This document shows positions 23,280 to 33,279 of a DNA stretch of 64,000 nt, piece by piece. This stretch comes from Arcuatula senhousia (taxonomy: Eukaryota; Mollusca; Bivalvia; Mytilida; Mytilidae): assembly GCA_963971305.1 (NCBI GenBank), contig OZ020307.1:56479702-56543701 (forward strand), given 5' to 3'. The notes under the pieces were generated by a model. It saw nothing but the letters and a program-made list of their open reading frames with translations, searched no databases and had not been told where the DNA came from. The translations under genes and the position numbers were made by a program. The first letter of the stretch is position 1, and each line of letters starts with the position of its first letter.

Positions 23280-23430
23280 ATTCATTGTTTTTTTTCTAAA
23301 AAGACAATACCAGTAAACATGAAGAAAAAGGCAACCAAAATAGCCGAATAACGAGCAACAACAACAAGAACTCAATTCTTAACGAAGCTTAGCACTAAGG
23401 CTCTGGAAGATTAAACAGCTCGTGCTTTCT
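23280..23430 (-). repeat. SINE-like interspersed repeat, strongly diverged
   Basis: On the minus strand it reads 'gctgtttaatcttccagagcc' then '...gttgttgttgctcgttattcgg...tgtttactggtattgtc', the order of landmarks in the 204-bp family but with many changes. Confidence 0.45.
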
Positions 23431-23995
23431 ATAGCACACCGTCGTGGTGCTTCAAGTCAAGGTAGCGAGGCAGGTCCAGTAAAGAAGGACGAAACAAAAT
23501 CTTTCAAAAACTAACATCTGCATTCACCTGCGAGTCAGAAATCCGATATTTGTCTATGAGCCCCATGATGTCTTCCATAGATTTTTCAAGGGATACAACT
23601 AACGAGGAGAAGCATTACCTTGTGTTAACGATTTGTGTTTAAACCTAGGAAATTGATATTAGTCCCTCAAACTCTTAAACTCTTAAAAACTGTTGATATG
23701 TGGAAGTTTTTCTGTTAATCCCACCTTATATGATAATGCCATGTTGTGATTCATCAACAAACGGTGAATTTTTTCCGCATTTTCAATATATATGGAGTTA
23801 ATTGCAACTGTCGTTGTTTTTTGTTCCCGCCAATTTATTGTCTTGGACTTTTTTCCGCCATTTCTAGTGCCGTTGTAAATTGCGTTAAGTCCCTATATTA
23901 GAAAATATTCTATAACTATTAATAATATTGTGATGTCTACTACATCAATTATCATTATTTTAGGCATTCATTTAGAAACATTTATTATGTTTTTG
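23431..23995. other. Intergenic stretch
   Basis: 23,425-23,620 is GC-richer ('gtcgtggtgcttcaagtcaa', 'gagccccatgatgtcttcca') but no reading frame or known motif was recognised. Confidence 0.35.
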
Positions 23996-23999
23996 GTTG

Positions 24000-24160
24000 G
24001 GAGTAAGGATATTCGATGGAATTAAAGAACTATACGATACTCGTGAGTGGTATTTGCCAAAATACTACTTTCGAGGCTGATAACCAGCCTCTCAAGCAGT
24101 ATTTTTGAACAAATACCACTGACAAGTATCGTATAGCTCTTTAGTAGTTTCCTACTCTAG
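24000..24160. repeat. Imperfect inverted repeat (foldback)
   Basis: Arms 'aactatacgatactcgtgag' / 'gacaagtatcgtatagctct', 'tggtatttg' / 'caaataccact' and 'tcgaggctg' / 'cagcctctc' pair around a short 'ataac' loop, giving a stem of about 55 positions with bulges. Outer sequence 'gggagtaaggat' / 'tttcctactc' extends the symmetry. Probably a small foldback element. Confidence 0.65.
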
Positions 24161-24322
24161 TTCAAAATTTATTACGATTTAAAAAAAAAACTGTTGATTT
24201 ATGTAAGTTGTATTGTGTATTTTCTACATATAACTCTAATTGAAAATCTTTCTCTGTTCTTTCCTATTATAGTTGTTAAAGATTTAAGGAGCACCAAGGG
24301 CTGCACAAAGTGTGGATATATA

Positions 24323-25971
24323 CTAGGCAAAAAAAGAAACGTTACACTTATATTTTATTTGATAATTTTTTTATAACAAACGAAAAGTTGCAACTTCCAT
24401 TGAATAAACGTATCTTTGGTCATACTGAAGAGACGAAAATCCAGTCTACCTTGTTTTCAATCGAATTTTACATCTCCTTACAGTTTTACCTAGATATTGT
24501 AGAAAATCAAGTTTACAAAGCATTATTGTTCCTGAATAACAATTCATTTTGCATATCTGACAGCATTTCGATGAATTTGAAGTTGAATTCAGTATTCAGG
24601 GATACTTAACAACCCGTAGAATTACAGGGATGGTAAATTTTGCAACTGCTTCCGGTGGGTTTGGGTTATTTTTGAAAACGTTGTTTCAGTTAGATTAAAA
24701 ATGACAAAATGTTGATTATTAAAAAAATTCTGTTAAAATTTGAATCTTTGGTTTAAAAAGGGCGCGTCTTACTTAAATTTGTCAATTTAAGTCATGGTAC
24801 AACTCATTTACGCCAAAACGCCAAAGAAACGTAAATAAGAGGACGTCTTTTTGAACAATGACGTCAGCTTCGCGTGACCCCTATGAACAGTGTTTATAAA
24901 TATTCGATTGAAATTTTATCCATTAACACGAATTCGTGTTTTTGAACCATTCACAAAGCGATTACGAAGAAAAATAAAGCGGTAACGCCTGATATAAAAT
25001 CGCGTTGGTTATGGTATTCTGCCACTTCCGGTCTCACTATTTTTTGTACTGCTACCTCTGACACGAGTCTCTGAACTATAGATATACTCTCTCAAAAAAG
25101 TTACGCAACAGTGGAAATTTTCCCTATATGTTTTAAGTTAACCTTCCTTATTATAAACTGATATTGCCAAGCCGTTTTTCAATCATTTTTTATCAAATAA
25201 AAACCAAGAAAAAGAGAAACAAATGAAGTTTATTTTTTATGATTTGGGCAAAATCCTAGCTGTTACGGTTTTTGATAGAACGCGATTAGAACATAACCAA
25301 TGTTTTCCCACGGATAATGTTGGTTGATTTAAACGGGTTGTTGATGCATAAAATTAACAGTTGATTTCTACTTGTGATATCTTAAAATCCGGTGAAGTGA
25401 CGATTTTTCTTAAATCATAAAAATATATTTCAATCATTTCTCGTTCTCTTGGTTTTTATTTGATAAAAATCGGTTAAGAAATGGCTTTGCAATGCAAAAA
25501 AAATATTAGGTAGGTTTATTTAAAATATATAGGGAAATTTTGTATTGTTGCGTAACTTTTTTGAGTGAGTATAGTTGTTCTTAAGTCTTTTGAATGATTT
25601 ATCACCTGTATTTGGTCATTCCTGTATCCAACACGAAAGTACAGAATTCCTTCTTATTTTAACGTTAACGTAAAGGACCTGGCGTACAATTTTTCAACCT
25701 TTATGTTCGACCTTTTGTTAGCCGTGATATTTGCTACATTTAACGACCACAATCACTAGCCTAATTGAATTTTTGTCACGTAAAATTTTAAAAGTTGCAA
25801 TTTTGGTCAAAATTTAAAAATGACGTAACGTCATTTTCAAATCCGCCTTCAATACGCAAATTTGACAGAAAAACCCGTTTATTTCCTGATCTTTACATTA
25901 AAAATGAAAACAAAATATGTTTCGAAAAAAATTTAAAAGAAAACCAATGTAACGTTTCTTTTTTTGCCTAG
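24323..25971. mobile_element. TIR DNA transposon, copy 2, with nested MITE
   Basis: Same CTAGGCAAAAAAAGAAACGT ends and interior as 9,659-10,829, flanked by TA. It is longer only because a 487-bp MITE sits inside. No transposase frame. The 99-codon frame at its left end is a chance frame over the TIR. Confidence 0.85.
25085..25571. mobile_element. Nested GTTACGCA-TIR MITE with TA target duplication
   Basis: Ends TACTCTCTCAAAAAAGTTAC and the inverted complement GTAACTTTTTTGAGTGAGTA (TIRs about 50 bp), flanked by TA. The matching site in the other transposon copy (about 10,428, 'ggatagttg') is empty. This gives the exact boundaries of the family. Confidence 0.9.
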
Positions 25972-26767
25972 TATATAAACGTACATTATACACTATAACA
26001 ATGTTGTTTAAATTATGTATACTATGAATTGCAATTGGCGTTATAAGATTTTTAACTCCAACTTGCATGTACAAGCAGACTTATCCTGGAGCTATTACTC
26101 CGAGAAAAGTCTATTCCTGGATATGAGAAATGATGAATGGACCGTTTTTGGCGTTAATTCAAAAATTTTACTGAAACGTGTTTTTTTGTTTCACATTCCA
26201 AGGACCAAACTGGCCTGAGACTAAATTCTCTGGAAAGCTCATTTTTTTCATAATTAATATTTCGCGAATATCAGATTGTGTTGGAGTTTTATTGACTTAT
26301 ATAAACATGTTTATATTTTTAGATTTTAACATTCCATTTTTCATATCGAACTTATTATCAGCCCCAGGTCATGATATATGCCAGAGAGCCGTAGGTAATG
26401 ATGATGGGCTGATTAAGGTCTGATATGACAAATGGCATGTTATGATTTTTTTATCATATCAAATATACAGTGATTATTTTAGTAAAATTTAAATAGAACA
26501 TTTGGTTATTTTATTTTTATTTTATCAGTGTTACCAAACAAAACAGATGTAATTAACTCACCCAAAATAGCAATACTTTGTGAAAAATGCATCTGTGTCG
26601 TCAGTTGTTGTTTTTAGAATGTTCAAATTAAATCGACTACGGGAATGCATGGTAAACAATTTCAAATTCTGTGATTGATAATAAAACGGAAGTAGTTGAT
26701 AGTAATAAATTTGTTCATCGCACGGTAAAGGTGTTTTAAAAAAAAATTCTAAGTATAGTCCATTTGA
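25972..26767. other. Intergenic stretch before the satellite
   Basis: No gene or RNA recognised. Its last part runs into the first monomer without a sharp motif. Confidence 0.4.
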
Positions 26768-26815
26768 GCTCTTCATATTCATACAGTGTTTGGCATTTTC
26801 AATATTTTTGGTAGA

Positions 26816-26859
26816 GCGCCTCTGATGAGTCTTGAATAGACGAAACGCGCGTCAGGCGT
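26816..26859 (+). ncRNA. Type I hammerhead ribozyme, monomer 1
   Basis: Stem I pairs GCGCCT (26,816-26,821) with AGGCGT (26,854-26,859). Core CTGATGA (26,822-26,828). Stem II is GTC/GAC (26,829-26,831 with 26,839-26,841) closed by a 7-nt TTGAATA loop. Core GAAA (26,842-26,845). Stem III is only A-U and C-G around a GCGC loop. The cleavage triplet GTC ends at 26,853, so the RNA should be cut between 26,853 and 26,854. All invariant core positions are present. Hammerheads with such a short stem III are known from Penelope-like elements and animal satellites and may act as dimers. Confidence 0.93.
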
Positions 26860-27173
26860 AGCAAAATTTATTGTCTGGAACTTTGTTGTCATTTGTATTT
26901 CGAACACACGTGAAGGTTAGCACTGCTGGTGGAGTTTAAATTCCCCGAGGTTAGCCCGCTCCGGCACCAACACTTTTGAGTTGGAGAATACATCAAAGCT
27001 TTAAATTATCCGTCTAAATTTCAAAATTGTTTAAACCCTAAGGTTCTTCCTACCCCAGACATAGGTTGAATATCTTAGTAATAATTTGGTTCCCCAATTT
27101 GGTATTTTTGGTTATACTGTTCTATGCTCTTCATATTCATACAGTGTTTAGCATTTTCAATATTTTTGGTAGA

Positions 27174-27217
27174 GCGCCTCTGATGAGTCTTGAATAGACG
27201 AAACGCGCGTCAGGCGT
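27174..27217 (+). ncRNA. Hammerhead ribozyme, monomer 2
   Basis: Identical to the monomer 1 motif; predicted cut after 27,211. Confidence 0.92.
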
Positions 27218-27531
27218 AGCAAAATTTATTGTCTGGAACTTTGTTGTCATTTGTATTTCGAACACACGTGAAGGTTAGCACTGCTGGTGGAGTTTAAATT
27301 CCCCGAGGTTAGCCCGCTCCGGCACCAACACTTTTGAGTTGGAGAATACATCAAAGCTTTAAATTATCCGTCTAAATTTCAAAATTGTTTAAACCCTAAG
27401 GTTCTTCCTACCCCAGACATAGGTTGAATATCCTAGTAATAATTTGGTTCCCCAATTTGGTATTTTTGGTTATACTGTTCTATGCTCTTCATATTCATAC
27501 AGTGTTTGGCATTTTCAATATTTTTGGTAGA

Positions 27532-27575
27532 GCGCCTCTGATGAGTCTTGAATAGACGAAACGCGCGTCAGGCGT
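27532..27575 (+). ncRNA. Hammerhead ribozyme, monomer 3
   Basis: Intact core; predicted cut after 27,569. Confidence 0.92.
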
Positions 27576-27889
27576 AGCAAAATTTATTGTCTGGAACTTT
27601 GTTGTCATTTGTATTTCGAACACACGTGAAGGTTAGCACTGCTGGTGGAGTTTAAATTCCCCGAGGTTAGCCCGCTCCGGCACCAACACTTTTGAGTTGG
27701 AGAATACATCAAAGCTTTAAATTTTCCGTCTAAATTTCAAAATTGTTTAAACCCTAAGGTTCTTCCTACCCCAGACATAAGTTGAATATCTTAGTAATAA
27801 TTTGGTTCCCCAATTTGGTATTTTTGGTTATACTGTTCTATGCTCTTCATATTCATACAGTGTTTGGCATTTTCAATATTTTTGGTAGA

Positions 27890-27933
27890 GCGCCTCTGAT
27901 GAGTCTTGAATAGACGAAACGCGCGTCAGGCGT
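27890..27933 (+). ncRNA. Hammerhead ribozyme, monomer 4
   Basis: Intact core; predicted cut after 27,927. First monomer of the first 2,151-bp hexamer. Confidence 0.92.
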
Positions 27934-28248
27934 AGCAAAATTTATTGTCTGGAACTTTGTTGTCATTTGTATTTGGAACACACGTGAAGGTTAGCACTGC
28001 TGGTGGAGTTTAAATTCCCCGAGGTTAGCCCGCTCCGGCACCAACACTTTTGAGTTGGAGAATACATCAAAGCTTTAAATTTTCCGTCTAAATTTCAAAA
28101 TTGTTTAAACCCTAAGGTTCTTCCTACCCCAGACATAGGTTGAATATCTTAGTAATAATTTGGTTCCCCAATTTGGTATTTTTGGTTATACTGTTCTATG
28201 CTCTTCATATTCATACAGTGTTTAGCATTTTCAATATTTTTTGGTAGA

Positions 28249-28292
28249 GCGCCTCTGATGAGTCTTGAATAGACGAAACGTGCGTCAGGCGT
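28249..28292 (+). ncRNA. Hammerhead ribozyme, monomer 5 (stem III loop variant)
   Basis: Loop after GAAAC is GTGC instead of GCGC. Core and paired positions are unchanged, so activity may be kept. Predicted cut after 28,286. Confidence 0.88.
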
Positions 28293-28606
28293 AGCAAAAT
28301 TTATTGTCTGGAACTTTGTTGTCATTTGTATTTCGAACACACGTGAAGGTTAGCACTGCTGGTGGAGTTTAAATTCCCCGAGGTTAGCCCGCTCCGGCAC
28401 CAACACTTTTGAGTTGGAGAATACATCAAAGCTTTAAATTATCCGTCTAAATTTCAAAATTGTTTAAACCCTAAGGTTCTTCCTACCCCAGACATAGGTT
28501 GAATATCCTAGTAATAATTTGGTTCCCCAATTTGGTATTTTTGGTTATACTGTTCTATGCTCTTCATATTCATACAGTGTTTGGCATTTTCAATATTTTT
28601 GGTAGA

Positions 28607-28650
28607 GCGCCTCTGATGAGTCTTGAATAGACGAAACGCGCGTCAGGCGT
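28607..28650 (+). ncRNA. Hammerhead ribozyme, monomer 6
   Basis: Intact core; predicted cut after 28,644. Confidence 0.92.
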
Positions 28651-28964
28651 AGCAAAATTTATTGTCTGGAACTTTGTTGTCATTTGTATTTCGAACACAC
28701 GTGAAGGTTAGCACTGCTGGTGGAGTTTAAATTCCCCGAGGTTAGCCCGCTCCGGCACCAACACTTTTGAGTTGGAGAATACATCAAAGCTTTAAATTTT
28801 CCGTCTAAATTTCAAAATTGTTTAAACCCTAAGGTTCTTCCTACCCCAGACATAAGTTGAATATCCTAGTAATAATTTGGTTCCCCAATTTGGTATTTTT
28901 GGTTATACTGTTCTATGCTCTTCATATTCATACAGTGTTTGGCATTTTCAATATTTTTGGTAGA

Positions 28965-29008
28965 GCGCCTCTGATGAGTCTTGAATAGACGAAACGCGCG
29001 TCAGGCGT
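28965..29008 (+). ncRNA. Hammerhead ribozyme, monomer 7
   Basis: Intact core; predicted cut after 29,002. This monomer carries the extra AT (atatattc) near its far end. Confidence 0.92.
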
Positions 29009-29324
29009 AGCAAAATTTATTGTCTGGAACTTTGTTGTCATTTGTATTTGGAACACACGTGAAGGTTAGCACTGCTGGTGGAGTTTAAATTCCCCGAGGT
29101 TAGCCCGCTCCGGCACCAACACTTTTGAGTTGGAGAATACATCAAAGCTTTGAATTTTCCGTCTAAATTTCAAAATTGTTTAAACCCTAAGGTTCTTCCT
29201 ACCCCAGACATAGGTTGAATATCTTAGTAATAATTTGGTTCCCCAATTTGGTATTTTTGGTTATACTGTTCTATGCTCTTCATATATTCATACAGTGTTT
29301 GGCATTTTCAATATTTTTGGTAGA

Positions 29325-29368
29325 GCGCCTCTGATGAGTCTTGAATAGACGAAACGCGCGTCAGGCGT
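29325..29368 (+). ncRNA. Hammerhead ribozyme, monomer 8
   Basis: Intact core; predicted cut after 29,362. Monomer body has 'caacagttttg' in place of 'caacacttttg'. Confidence 0.92.
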
Positions 29369-29682
29369 AGCAAAATTTATTGTCTGGAACTTTGTTGTCA
29401 TTTGTATTTCGAACACACGTGAAGGTTAGCACTGCTGGTGGAGTTTAAATTCCCCGAGGTTAGCCCGCTCCGGCACCAACAGTTTTGAGTTGGAGAATAC
29501 ATCAAAGCTTTAAATTATCCGTCTAAATTTCAAAATTGTTTAAACCCTAAGGTTCTTCCTACCCCAGACATAGGTTGAATATCCTAGTAATAATTTGGTT
29601 CCCCAATTTGGTATTTTTGGTTATACTGTTCTATGCTCTTCATATTCATACAGTGTTTGGCATTTTCAATATTTTTGGTAGA

Positions 29683-29726
29683 GCGCCTCTGATGAGTCTT
29701 GAATAGACGAAACGCGCGTCAGGCGT
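29683..29726 (+). ncRNA. Hammerhead ribozyme, monomer 9
   Basis: Intact core; predicted cut after 29,720. Confidence 0.92.
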
Positions 29727-30040
29727 AGCAAAATTTATTGTCTGGAACTTTGTTGTCATTTGTATTTCGAACACACGTGAAGGTTAGCACTGCTGGTGGA
29801 GTTTAAATTCCCCGAGGTTAGCCCGCTCCGGCACCAACACTTTTGAGTTGGAGAATACATCAAAGCTTTAAATTTTCCGTCTAAATTTCAAAATTGTTTA
29901 AACCCTAAGGTTCTTCCTACCCCAGACATAAGTTGAATATCCTAGTAATAATTTGGTTCCCCAATTTGGTATTTTTGGTTATACTGTTCTATGCTCTTCA
30001 TATTCATACAGTGTTTGGCATTTTCAATATTTTTGGTAGA

Positions 30041-30084
30041 GCGCCTCTGATGAGTCTTGAATAGACGAAACGCGCGTCAGGCGT
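30041..30084 (+). ncRNA. Hammerhead ribozyme, monomer 10
   Basis: Intact core; predicted cut after 30,078. Monomer nearly identical to monomer 7. Confidence 0.92.
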
Positions 30085-30400
30085 AGCAAAATTTATTGTC
30101 TGGAACTTTGTTGTCATTTGTATTTGGAACACACGTGAAGGTTAGCACTGCTGGTGGAGTTTAAATTCCCCGAGGTTAGCCCGCTCCGGCACCAACACTT
30201 TTGAGTTGGAGAATACATCAAAGCTTTGAATTTTCCGTCTAAATTTCAAAATTGTTTAAACCCTAAGGTTCTTCCTACCCCAGACATAGGTTGAATATCT
30301 TAGTAATAATTTGGTTCCCCAATTTGGTATTTTTGGTTATACTGTTCTATGCTCTTCATATATTCATACAGTGTTTGGCATTTTCAATATTTTTGGTAGA

Positions 30401-30444
30401 GCGCCTCTGATGAGTCTTGAATAGACGAAACGCGCGTCAGGCGT
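30401..30444 (+). ncRNA. Hammerhead ribozyme, monomer 11
   Basis: Intact core; predicted cut after 30,438. Type A monomer followed directly by a type C monomer, so a B unit is missing here. Confidence 0.92.
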
Positions 30445-30758
30445 AGCAAAATTTATTGTCTGGAACTTTGTTGTCATTTGTATTTCGAACACACGTGAAG
30501 GTTAGCACTGCTGGTGGAGTTTAAATTCCCCGAGGTTAGCCCGCTCCGGCACCAACAGTTTTGAGTTGGAGAATACATCAAAGCTTTAAATTATCCGTCT
30601 AAATTTCAAAATTGTTTAAACCCTAAGGTTCTTCCTACCCCAGACATAGGTTGAATATCCTAGTAATAATTTGGTTCCCCAATTTGGTATTTTTGGTTAT
30701 ACTGTTCTATGCTCTTCATATTCATACAGTGTTTGGCATTTTCAATATTTTTGGTAGA

Positions 30759-30802
30759 GCGCCTCTGATGAGTCTTGAATAGACGAAACGCGCGTCAGGC
30801 GT
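30759..30802 (+). ncRNA. Hammerhead ribozyme, monomer 12
   Basis: Intact core; predicted cut after 30,796. First monomer of the second hexamer. Confidence 0.92.
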
Positions 30803-31117
30803 AGCAAAATTTATTGTCTGGAACTTTGTTGTCATTTGTATTTGGAACACACGTGAAGGTTAGCACTGCTGGTGGAGTTTAAATTCCCCGAGGTTAGCCC
30901 GCTCCGGCACCAACACTTTTGAGTTGGAGAATACATCAAAGCTTTAAATTTTCCGTCTAAATTTCAAAATTGTTTAAACCCTAAGGTTCTTCCTACCCCA
31001 GACATAGGTTGAATATCTTAGTAATAATTTGGTTCCCCAATTTGGTATTTTTGGTTATACTGTTCTATGCTCTTCATATTCATACAGTGTTTAGCATTTT
31101 CAATATTTTTTGGTAGA

Positions 31118-31161
31118 GCGCCTCTGATGAGTCTTGAATAGACGAAACGCGCGTCAGGCGT
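31118..31161 (+). ncRNA. Hammerhead ribozyme, monomer 13
   Basis: Intact core with the consensus GCGC loop, unlike its hexamer counterpart monomer 5; predicted cut after 31,155. Confidence 0.92.
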
Positions 31162-31475
31162 AGCAAAATTTATTGTCTGGAACTTTGTTGTCATTTGTAT
31201 TTCGAACACACGTGAAGGTTAGCACTGCTGGTGGAGTTTAAATTCCCCGAGGTTAGCCCGCTCCGGCACCAACACTTTTGAGTTGGAGAATACATCAAAG
31301 CTTTAAATTATCCGTCTAAATTTCAAAATTGTTTAAACCCTAAGGTTCTTCCTACCCCAGACATAGGTTGAATATCCTAGTAATAATTTGGTTCCCCAAT
31401 TTGGTATTTTTGGTTATACTGTTCTATGCTCTTCATATTCATACAGTGTTTGGCATTTTCAATATTTTTTGTAGA

Positions 31476-31519
31476 GCGCCTCTGATGAGTCTTGAATAGA
31501 CGAAACGCGCGTCAGGCGT
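31476..31519 (+). ncRNA. Hammerhead ribozyme, monomer 14
   Basis: Intact core; predicted cut after 31,513. One G-to-T change lies just upstream of stem I. Confidence 0.92.
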
Positions 31520-31833
31520 AGCAAAATTTATTGTCTGGAACTTTGTTGTCATTTGTATTTCGAACACACGTGAAGGTTAGCACTGCTGGTGGAGTTTAAA
31601 TTCCCCGAGGTTAGCCCGCTCCGGCACCAACACTTTTGAGTTGGAGAATACATCAAAGCTTTAAATTTTCCGTCTAAATTTCAAAATTGTTTAAACCCTA
31701 AGGTTCTTCCTACCCCAGACATAAGTTGAATATCTTAGTAATAATTTGGTTCCCCAATTTGGTATTTTTGGTTATACTGTTCTATGCTCTTCATATTCAT
31801 ACAGTGTTTGGCATTTTCAATATTTTTGGTAGA

Positions 31834-31877
31834 GCGCCTCTGATGAGTCTTGAATAGACGAAACGCGCGTCAGGCGT
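31834..31877 (+). ncRNA. Hammerhead ribozyme, monomer 15
   Basis: Intact core; predicted cut after 31,871. Confidence 0.92.
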
Positions 31878-32193
31878 AGCAAAATTTATTGTCTGGAACT
31901 TTGTTGTCATTTGTATTTGGAACACACGTGAAGGTTAGCACTGCTGGTGGAGTTTAAATTCCCCGAGGTTAGCCCGCTCCGGCACCAACACTTTTGAGTT
32001 GGAGAATACATCAAAGCTTTAAATTTTCCGTCTAAATTTCAAAATTGTTTAAACCCTAAGGTTCTTCCTACCCCAGACATAGGTTGAATATCTTAGTAAT
32101 AATTTGGTTCCCCAATTTGGTATTTTTGGTTATACTGTTCTATGCTCTTCATATATTCATACAGTGTTTGGCATTTTCAATATTTTTGGTAGA

Positions 32194-32237
32194 GCGCCTC
32201 TGATGAGTCTTGAATAGACGAAACGCGCGTCAGGCGT
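32194..32237 (+). ncRNA. Hammerhead ribozyme, monomer 16
   Basis: Intact core; predicted cut after 32,231. Confidence 0.92.
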
Positions 32238-32551
32238 AGCAAAATTTATTGTCTGGAACTTTGTTGTCATTTGTATTTCGAACACACGTGAAGGTTAGCA
32301 CTGCTGGTGGAGTTTAAATTCCCCGAGGTTAGCCCGCTCCGGCACCAACAGTTTTGAGTTGGAGAATACATCAAAGCTTTAAATTATCCGTCTAAATTTC
32401 AAAATTGTTTAAACCCTAAGGTTCTTCCTACCCCAGACATAGGTTGAATATCCTAGTAATAATTTGGTTCCCCAATTTGGTATTTTTGGTTATACTGTTC
32501 TATGCTCTTCATATTCATACAGTGTTTGGCATTTTCAATATTTTTGGTAGA

Positions 32552-32595
32552 GCGCCTCTGATGAGTCTTGAATAGTCGAAACGCGCGTCAGGCGT
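32552..32595 (+). ncRNA. Hammerhead ribozyme, monomer 17 (stem II mutated)
   Basis: The 3' strand of stem II is GTC instead of GAC (gaatagtcgaaac), leaving a T-T mismatch in a stem of only three pairs. The core is intact, but this unit should cleave poorly or not at all. Confidence 0.8.
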
Positions 32596-32909
32596 AGCAA
32601 AATTTATTGTCTGGAACTTTGTTGTCATTTGTATTTCGAACACACGTGAAGGTTAGCACTGCTGGTGGAGTTTAAATTCCCCGAGGTTAGCCCGCTCCGG
32701 CACCAACACTTTTGAGTTGGAGAATACATCAAAGCTTTAAATTTTCCGTCTAAATTTCAAAATTGTTTAAACCCTAAGGTTCTTCCTACCCCAGACATAA
32801 GTTGAATATCTTAGTAATAATTTGGTTCCCCAATTTGGTATTTTTGGTTATACTGTTCTATGCTCTTCATATTCATACAGTGTTTGGCATTTTCAATATT
32901 TTTGGTAGA

Positions 32910-32953
32910 GCGCCTCTGATGAGTCTTGAATAGACGAAACGCGCGTCAGGCGT
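32910..32953 (+). ncRNA. Hammerhead ribozyme, monomer 18 (last, partial monomer)
   Basis: Intact core; predicted cut after 32,947. Only 47 bases of monomer sequence follow before the array ends at 32,994. Confidence 0.92.
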
Positions 32954-32994
32954 AGCAAAATTTATTGTCTGGAACTTTGTTGTCATTTGTATTT

Positions 32995-33279
32995 CTATAA
33001 ATCAACAAAAAATCTTTTAATTTTTTTTGTCTCTTAAATAAAATTTATTCGTTTAACACAAATAAACTTTTTTTAGTGTGCGAACTCTGATAACAAAAAC
33101 CAAGATGTTATCTTCTAAAACAAAAAAAGTTTTCCATATGGTTTAATGCTAAATATTTCACCAATTTTAATAATACCTAAAATGGTGTGATTATCTGACG
33201 GAACATCCAGGTGTTGGGCCCACCTGAACATAATTGAAAGGACTAACAATAGGAGATCAGATTACCAATTAGCTCCACA
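32995..33279. other. Spacer after the satellite
   Basis: AT-rich, no gene, RNA or repeat recognised. Confidence 0.4.

Larger units (their letters stand above)
26768..32994 (+). repeat. 358-bp satellite array carrying hammerhead ribozymes
   Basis: About 17.4 head-to-tail monomers. Spacing of the GTAGAGCGCC motif is 358 bp, with 359 or 360 where one T or an AT is added. Monomers are almost identical but sort into three types by linked variants: A (aaattATCCG, atatcCtag), B (aaattTTCCG, catAagttg) and C (atttGgaac, atatcTtag), mostly ordered A-B-C. The block from monomer 4 to 9 (27,885-30,035) repeats as monomers 12 to 17 (30,754-32,904), both 2,151 bp. The array enters at 'gctcttcatattc' and leaves mid-monomer at 'gtcatttgtatttc'. 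Two identical 63-codon minus-strand frames (28,149 and 31,018) are satellite shadows. Every monomer holds a hammerhead motif on the + strand, so this matches the metazoan retrozyme or ribozyme-satellite type. Confidence 0.97.

Noticed and set aside
28149..28340. 63-codon minus-strand frame, identical again at 31,018-31,209
   Set aside because: It lies wholly in the satellite, appears only in monomers sharing one extra T, and has no protein features. Its repetition reflects the hexamer.
26768..32994. CRISPR-like array
   Set aside because: Repeats are 358 bp with no unique spacers, and the context is eukaryotic.
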